Assembly: GCA_000405945.1 (NCBI GenBank)
Contig: ASOC01000001.1
Location: 1-56,093 of the forward strand
DNA from: Candidatus Omnitrophus fodinae SCGC AAA011-A17
Lineage (GTDB): Bacteria > Omnitrophota > Omnitrophia > Omnitrophales > Omnitrophaceae
Direction of reading: 5' to 3'
DNA length: 56,093 nucleotides
The position numbers and the translations under genes are program-made. Within the stretch, counting starts at the first letter, position 1, and each line of letters begins with the position of its first letter. Under the pieces are notes generated by a model that worked only from the letters and a program-made list of their open reading frames with translations, did no database searches and was not told where the DNA came from. Below are positions 52,857 to 56,093 of the stretch, piece by piece.

Positions 52857-52885
52857 TTGATAATATTATGAAATTGATGTAGTAT
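52857..52885 (+). promoter_or_regulatory. Possible promoter for the sulfotransferase gene
   Basis: TTGATA (52857-52862) and TAGTAT (52880-52885) are 17 bases apart, a fair sigma-70 pair about 37 bases before the TTG start at 52922. A short CGCA/TGCG inverted repeat follows downstream. It sits in the divergent spacer shared with the minus-strand membrane protein. Confidence 0.38.
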
Positions 52886-52921
52886 GTCGCAAAATATGCG
52901 GCATTCGAATAGGGAATTTTT

Positions 52922-53638
52922 TTGAGAAAAAATTGTCTTATTTTCATACACCTTCACCGGACCGGTGGAACCACTTTATTCAGAGACATCATAAGTCCCA
53001 ACATTAAAGGGAATGTCTATCACGTTTACGGCTATCGCCGCTTGCCATTAAACCCTACGGATAATAGTTTTATTCGCATGCACGGGGCGTACGGAGCCCA
53101 CCGTTTAATGCCTTTTTATAACGTGCGGTATATCACCATGTTGCGTGAGCCTTTGGACAGGTGTGTTTCTTATTATTATAACCTTCAATCGCGGCCGCAC
53201 CCTCTTCAGATCTTAGCCCGCAGTATGTCTCTTGCGGATTTTTATAAAGATGCTAAATACGCTAATATGCAGACAAGGTGTCTTGCCGGTTTTTTTTACA
53301 ATCGATTTTATCCGGTTATGCGCGGCAAATCCTTTGACGAGAAAATGTTATCGGCCGTGAAGCGCCACCTTCACGAAATGTTTTGTTTCGGAATTTATGA
53401 ACGATTGTGTGAATCGGGTGTGAATCTGAATAGAAAATTTGGCTGGAATTTTGTGCATACGATGAAACAGCATAACAAAAATTTAAGCCAAAGGCCGAAA
53501 GTTGACGAATTGCCCGGAGAGACGCTTGCGGCATTGAAATTATGCAATGACCTCGATCTCCAGCTCTATGAATATGCGTGTGAGTTGTTTGACGCTCGTT
53601 GCGCGAAAGTCGATTTTTCGAGCTACGTTCACATTTGA
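52922..53638 (+). CDS. Sulfotransferase family protein
   Basis: A 238-residue PAPS-dependent sulfotransferase-like protein. The 5'-phosphosulfate loop is FIHLHRTGGTTLFRDI near residues 8-23, and the 3'-phosphate motif is MLREPLDRCVSYYYN near 73-87. Both resemble the heparan/dermatan 2-O-sulfotransferase group. The start is TTG. AGGGA about seven bases upstream supports it, and no ATG precedes the P-loop. It probably sulfates a hydroxyl of the surface glycan in the cytoplasm (inference). PAPS synthesis genes are not in this window. Confidence 0.82.
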   Translation: MRKNCLIFIHLHRTGGTTLFRDIISPNIKGNVYHVYGYRRLPLNPTDNSFIRMHGAYGAHRLMPFYNVRYITMLREPLDRCVSYYYNLQSRPHPLQILARSMSLADFYKDAKYANMQTRCLAGFFYNRFYPVMRGKSFDEKMLSAVKRHLHEMFCFGIYERLCESGVNLNRKFGWNFVHTMKQHNKNLSQRPKVDELPGETLAALKLCNDLDLQLYEYACELFDARCAKVDFSSYVHI

Positions 53639-53679
53639 TGTTAATGATTCGTAACCCGGCGATGCATTTATTTTAAATC

Positions 53680-54555
53680 ATGCCTGAACGTATTCAGCAA
53701 ATACCCATCAGTCAGCGTGTAGAAGTCTCCGTAATCATTCCCCATTTTTATCAAGGCAGAAAAGAAAATCTTGACGCACTGATCGCGGATATCCGCTCGC
53801 AGACATTCAAATCCCTTGAAGTCATTGTAGTCAATGGCGTTTTCCCGCAAGGCAGGGCGATTAACGAGGGGTTCCGGGCGGCCAAAGGTGATTTATGGAT
53901 TGTTATGGATGACGACAGCCGGGTAGGGCATGAGCGCGTGATTGAGAATTTGGTAAGGATCATGCGTGAAATGTCAAAGGTCGGGATGGCAGGGGCTTCG
54001 GTGCTATCGCCTACGGATGCGAATGCGTTTCAGAAGAAAGCGGCTGCGCAATTCCCGCGCTTCAATATGCCGGTTGTGAAGGAAGTTATGGACAGCGATT
54101 TGCCGTGTCACGGTTGCGCGATTTTCCGGCCGGATGTGATGAGGCGGGTTGGCATGGAAAGAGAAACAATCCTGAGAGGGTTGGATCCGGATTTGCGCGT
54201 GCGTATCCGCGACGCGGGTTATCGGGTTGTTCTTGTGCCCGACACGTGGGTGTACCACCCGTTGCCCGAATCTTTTTCGAAATTTGTGCGTACTTTTTTT
54301 AGAAATGGCTACGGCACGGCGTATATTCAAAAATACCATCCAGAGATTAATTATGACACGGATGAAAAAGCCGATTTGGCATCGTTTGTAGCCAAGCGGC
54401 CCCTGTGGTACCGCGTTCTCCGTTATCCTATCCGTTTACTGCAGAGTTTGATCAGGTTAGAGTGGATACGCTTCGCCGGTTACACGGTTTATGTATTCGG
54501 TTACCTCTGGGGAGCTATTCAATTCTACATCCTGCGAGTTTCGCCCCTTAAGTGA
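53680..54555 (+). CDS. Family 2 glycosyltransferase
   Basis: GT2 enzyme of 291 residues. VSVIIPHFYQGRKENLDALI opens the nucleotide-binding fold, then VIVVNGVFPQGRAINEGFRA and the metal motif VMDDDSRVG. GLDPDLRVRIRDAGYRVVLV supplies the catalytic acid region. The C-terminal 60 residues contain hydrophobic segments suggesting membrane association. It lies about 40 bases after the sulfotransferase gene on the same strand and may be co-transcribed. It is followed by a 216-base spacer. Donor and acceptor are unknown. Confidence 0.86.
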   Translation: MPERIQQIPISQRVEVSVIIPHFYQGRKENLDALIADIRSQTFKSLEVIVVNGVFPQGRAINEGFRAAKGDLWIVMDDDSRVGHERVIENLVRIMREMSKVGMAGASVLSPTDANAFQKKAAAQFPRFNMPVVKEVMDSDLPCHGCAIFRPDVMRRVGMERETILRGLDPDLRVRIRDAGYRVVLVPDTWVYHPLPESFSKFVRTFFRNGYGTAYIQKYHPEINYDTDEKADLASFVAKRPLWYRVLRYPIRLLQSLIRLEWIRFAGYTVYVFGYLWGAIQFYILRVSPLK

Positions 54556-54644
54556 TTTCCAGGTAAGTTTCTGCCCACCGCTTAGCCCTAAAAGCCGCAT
54601 CTCTTTATTTCTGAATAGGTTATATATTAAAGAAAGTTTAAGTA

Positions 54645-54663
54645 TTTCCCGGTCTAACCGGGA
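54645..54663. other. Perfect short hairpin in spacer
   Basis: TTCCCGGT (54645-54652) and ACCGGGAA (54656-54663) form an eight-base perfect stem around a three-base loop. No T-run follows, so a standard terminator is unlikely. It could be an operator-like palindrome or a remnant repeat upstream of the promoter candidate at 54679. Confidence 0.4.
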
Positions 54664-54678
54664 ATAGTCATGAGCAGT

Positions 54679-54687
54679 ATGCTACAC
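54679..54687 (+). promoter_or_regulatory. Weak extended -10 promoter candidate
   Basis: TGCTACACT resembles the extended -10 elements at 20171 and 45168 but with C in place of T or A at one position. It lies about 85 bases before the gene at 54772. The long A/T-rich stretch afterwards holds no other obvious signal. Confidence 0.28.
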
Positions 54688-54771
54688 TTTAATAAACTTA
54701 TTACTAAGTATTTAATTAGTGGAGAAAACACCCAAAAACACCAATTGATTCTTGATTAAATATTTTAACGT

Positions 54772-55797
54772 ATGCATATAAAAAGTAGTTCATTTTATGT
54801 GAAAATCACCGCGGCTATCACGCTGTTTATTTTCACCGCGAGCAGCGTGAGTGTCGCCGGAATGCCCGGCCCAATCGTAAAGACTGAAGTCCCTCCGGCT
54901 GTGGCCATCCGTGAGCCGCTGGTGATTCCGGAAGCTTTGGGCACGATTCAGGATCAGGTGATTTCTTCCGATCCCAATAAGCCTTTTGTCGCATTTATCC
55001 AGGACGCGCATGCCATGGTGGACGCGCAGGACCATATCCAGCAAATCCTTCAGTATCTTCAGGACAAATATCATGTTTCACTCATAGCGCTTGAAGGCGG
55101 CATCGGCCAATTGGATTCGACTTTGTTCCGCGCCTATCCCGATCCCAAGCAGGAGCGGAAAGTGATGAGAAGTTATTTGGAGCGAGGAGAGTTGTCGGGG
55201 CCTCAAATGGCCGCCATGTTCAACACCGGCCGCGCGGAATATATCGGTATAGAAAACTGGAAGCTTTATGAGGCGAATTACCTTGCTTACATACGGGCGC
55301 GGCAAAGCCGCGAGGCGATGGAGAAAAATCTCGACGAGCTGACTTTTTCTCTTGATGAAAAAAGGAAAACCGTTTACAGCCCTGAATTATCGGATTTTCA
55401 TGAACATGTGGAAAAATTCCGAGGAAGAGAAGGGGACCTTTGGGGATTGCTTCAGTATCTCAACCGGAAAGCGCTAAGTGAAGAACAAAAAAATAAATAT
55501 CCCCGCGTCAACAACCTTCTTCAAAGCCTGAACCGTGAAAAAGAAGTTGATACTGAGACGCTACAAGCCGAAATTCAGCAATTAGCGGAGCAATTCAGGC
55601 GCGATGCCTCGGCTAAAATGTCGAAGCGGCGCCTGATGAAATTGAACGCGAAGATCCAGGCGTTTTCTACGGGCACTTTGGATCCGGCTTCTTTTCTCAA
55701 TTTTCTGGTTCATTGCTTAAAAAAGATCTGGGCTTCGGGAGTTACCAGGGTTTCGTCTTCTTTAACCAAATTCCGCATAAACGTAACAAAAAAATGA
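54772..55797 (+). CDS. Secreted protein of an Omnitrophota-associated family, possibly truncated
   Basis: A 341-residue protein with an N-terminal signal peptide (VKITAAITLFIFTASSVSVA, likely cut near residue 29). It has a region FVAFIQDAHAMVDAQDHIQQ and IALEGGIGQLDSTLFRAY that I associate with large secreted proteins of Omnitrophota and relatives, loosely ChaN/TraB-like with possible metal-binding His/Glu. The rest is charged and helical, probably coiled coil. The last 29 residues are encoded opposite a convergent minus-strand frame and look unlike the rest, so the gene may be cut short at about 55710. No enzymatic function is claimed. Confidence 0.62.
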   Translation: MHIKSSSFYVKITAAITLFIFTASSVSVAGMPGPIVKTEVPPAVAIREPLVIPEALGTIQDQVISSDPNKPFVAFIQDAHAMVDAQDHIQQILQYLQDKYHVSLIALEGGIGQLDSTLFRAYPDPKQERKVMRSYLERGELSGPQMAAMFNTGRAEYIGIENWKLYEANYLAYIRARQSREAMEKNLDELTFSLDEKRKTVYSPELSDFHEHVEKFRGREGDLWGLLQYLNRKALSEEQKNKYPRVNNLLQSLNREKEVDTETLQAEIQQLAEQFRRDASAKMSKRRLMKLNAKIQAFSTGTLDPASFLNFLVHCLKKIWASGVTRVSSSLTKFRINVTKK

Positions 55798-56093
55798 TAG
55801 TCAAGTTTTCGTTTTTGGGGCAAAGCTTCGGAATTGAAATAGTTGTCGAATAGATTGATAAGGTTCGCTGGCGTGTAGGCGTGCGTGAACAGAAATTCCG
55901 TGATACTCATGATGTCATCTTCCGTGAGTTGATCATTCTCGGTTTCTTGCGGCTGCGGAACCTGCAGAGCTTCTTCAATGTGATTGACAGCCTTCAGGTA
56001 ATCGGCCACTCCTTTGATGGTCAATTGCGCGTCGCGCTGTTTCAGTAGAGCCGCAAGCGGGAGAAGTTTGGATTGAAGGAATCCCTCGGCGTT
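55710..56093 (-). CDS. Partial hypothetical protein running off the right edge
   Basis: An open minus-strand frame of at least 127 codons that continues beyond the window, ending at the TGA at 55710-55712. The visible C-terminus is helical and charged (LTEDDIMSITEFLFTHAYTP, YHFFVTFMRNLVKEDETL). It overlaps the plus-strand secreted-protein gene by 88 bases in a convergent arrangement. Protein-like composition favours it over the tail of the opposing gene in the overlap. No family is recognised. It could be the end of a neighbouring gene brought in by an inversion. Confidence 0.5.
   Translation of the reverse strand, partial: NAEGFLQSKLLPLAALLKQRDAQLTIKGVADYLKAVNHIEEALQVPQPQETENDQLTEDDIMSITEFLFTHAYTPANLINLFDNYFNSEALPQKRKLDYHFFVTFMRNLVKEDETLVTPEAQIFFKQ

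Noticed and set aside
1..56093. CRISPR arrays, tRNA, rRNA or transposase genes
   Set aside because: I looked for regular repeats, conserved RNA folds and DDE or other recombinase motifs and found none beyond the two-copy palindromic element.

Overview
This window is one long stretch of cell-surface polysaccharide (O-antigen or capsule type) biosynthesis genes, almost all on the plus strand and tightly packed, with many 1-4 base stop/start overlaps. No run without a gene exceeds 300 bases, and I see no rRNA, tRNA, CRISPR array, transposase or integrase. The gene at the right edge (54772) encodes a secreted protein with an 'IQDAHAMVDAQ...EGGIGQLD' region that I associate from memory with Omnitrophota and related uncultured bacteria. 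With the Gram-negative style of sugar pathway this suggests an Omnitrophota-like genome. That placement is an inference, not a measurement.

Layout. (1) 32-5003 (+): O-acyltransferase, two GT2 glycosyltransferases and three unrelated methyltransferases. (2) 5012-6097 (-): a lone radical SAM/SPASM-like protein. (3) 6269-16911 (+): GT-C glycosyltransferase, methyltransferase, small ArnE/F-like flippase, a Gfo/Idh/MocA dehydrogenase - ATP-grasp - SDR - phosphoesterase cassette, a methyltransferase flanked by two copies of a GC-rich palindromic repeat, a second SDR, a DegT aminotransferase and a DPM1-like GT2. (4) 16927-26530 (+): nitrilase-family amidase beside a WbpG-type sugar amidotransferase, GT4, GDP-fucose-synthase-like SDR, a methyltransferase-GT2 fusion, a methyltransferase, GT4 and asparagine synthase. 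(5) 26532-32518 (+): DUF4330-like anchor protein, O-antigen ligase/polymerase, MurJ/Wzx-like flippase, GT87 and a second O-acyltransferase. (6) 32520-45107 (+): NodB deacetylases, a translationally coupled GNAT - VOC - FkbH - acyl carrier protein module, a formyltransferase-like enzyme, a methyltransferase-deacetylase-GT4 triple fusion, a formyltransferase-GT4 fusion and a degenerate SGNH protein. (7) 45220-49826 (+): SDR epimerase, PIG-L deacetylase, WbqC, DegT aminotransferase and a WecA-like priming transferase. (8) 49801-52788 (-): an SGNH hydrolase and a large membrane protein, each interrupted by a one-base shortfall in a homopolymer. (9) 52922-55797 (+): sulfotransferase, GT2 and the secreted right-edge protein, with a partial convergent minus-strand frame running off the window.

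How the parts may work together (inference): the WecA-like enzyme would prime an undecaprenyl-phosphate sugar. The SDR, DegT, Gfo/Idh and amidotransferase enzymes would make unusual amino or amidino sugars. GT2/GT4 enzymes would extend the chain. The MurJ-like protein would flip the lipid-linked unit, and the O-antigen ligase/polymerase would polymerise or transfer it. Methyl-, acyl-, formyl- and sulfotransferases and deacetylases would decorate it. The FkbH-ACP module suggests an additional carrier-bound, possibly glycerate-derived, acyl substituent.

The most unusual items are the multi-domain fusions at 39138-44077, the FkbH/ACP module, the nitrilase-amidotransferase pair, the palindromic repeat pair at 12761-13791 and the two homopolymer frameshifts at 50214 and 52649.
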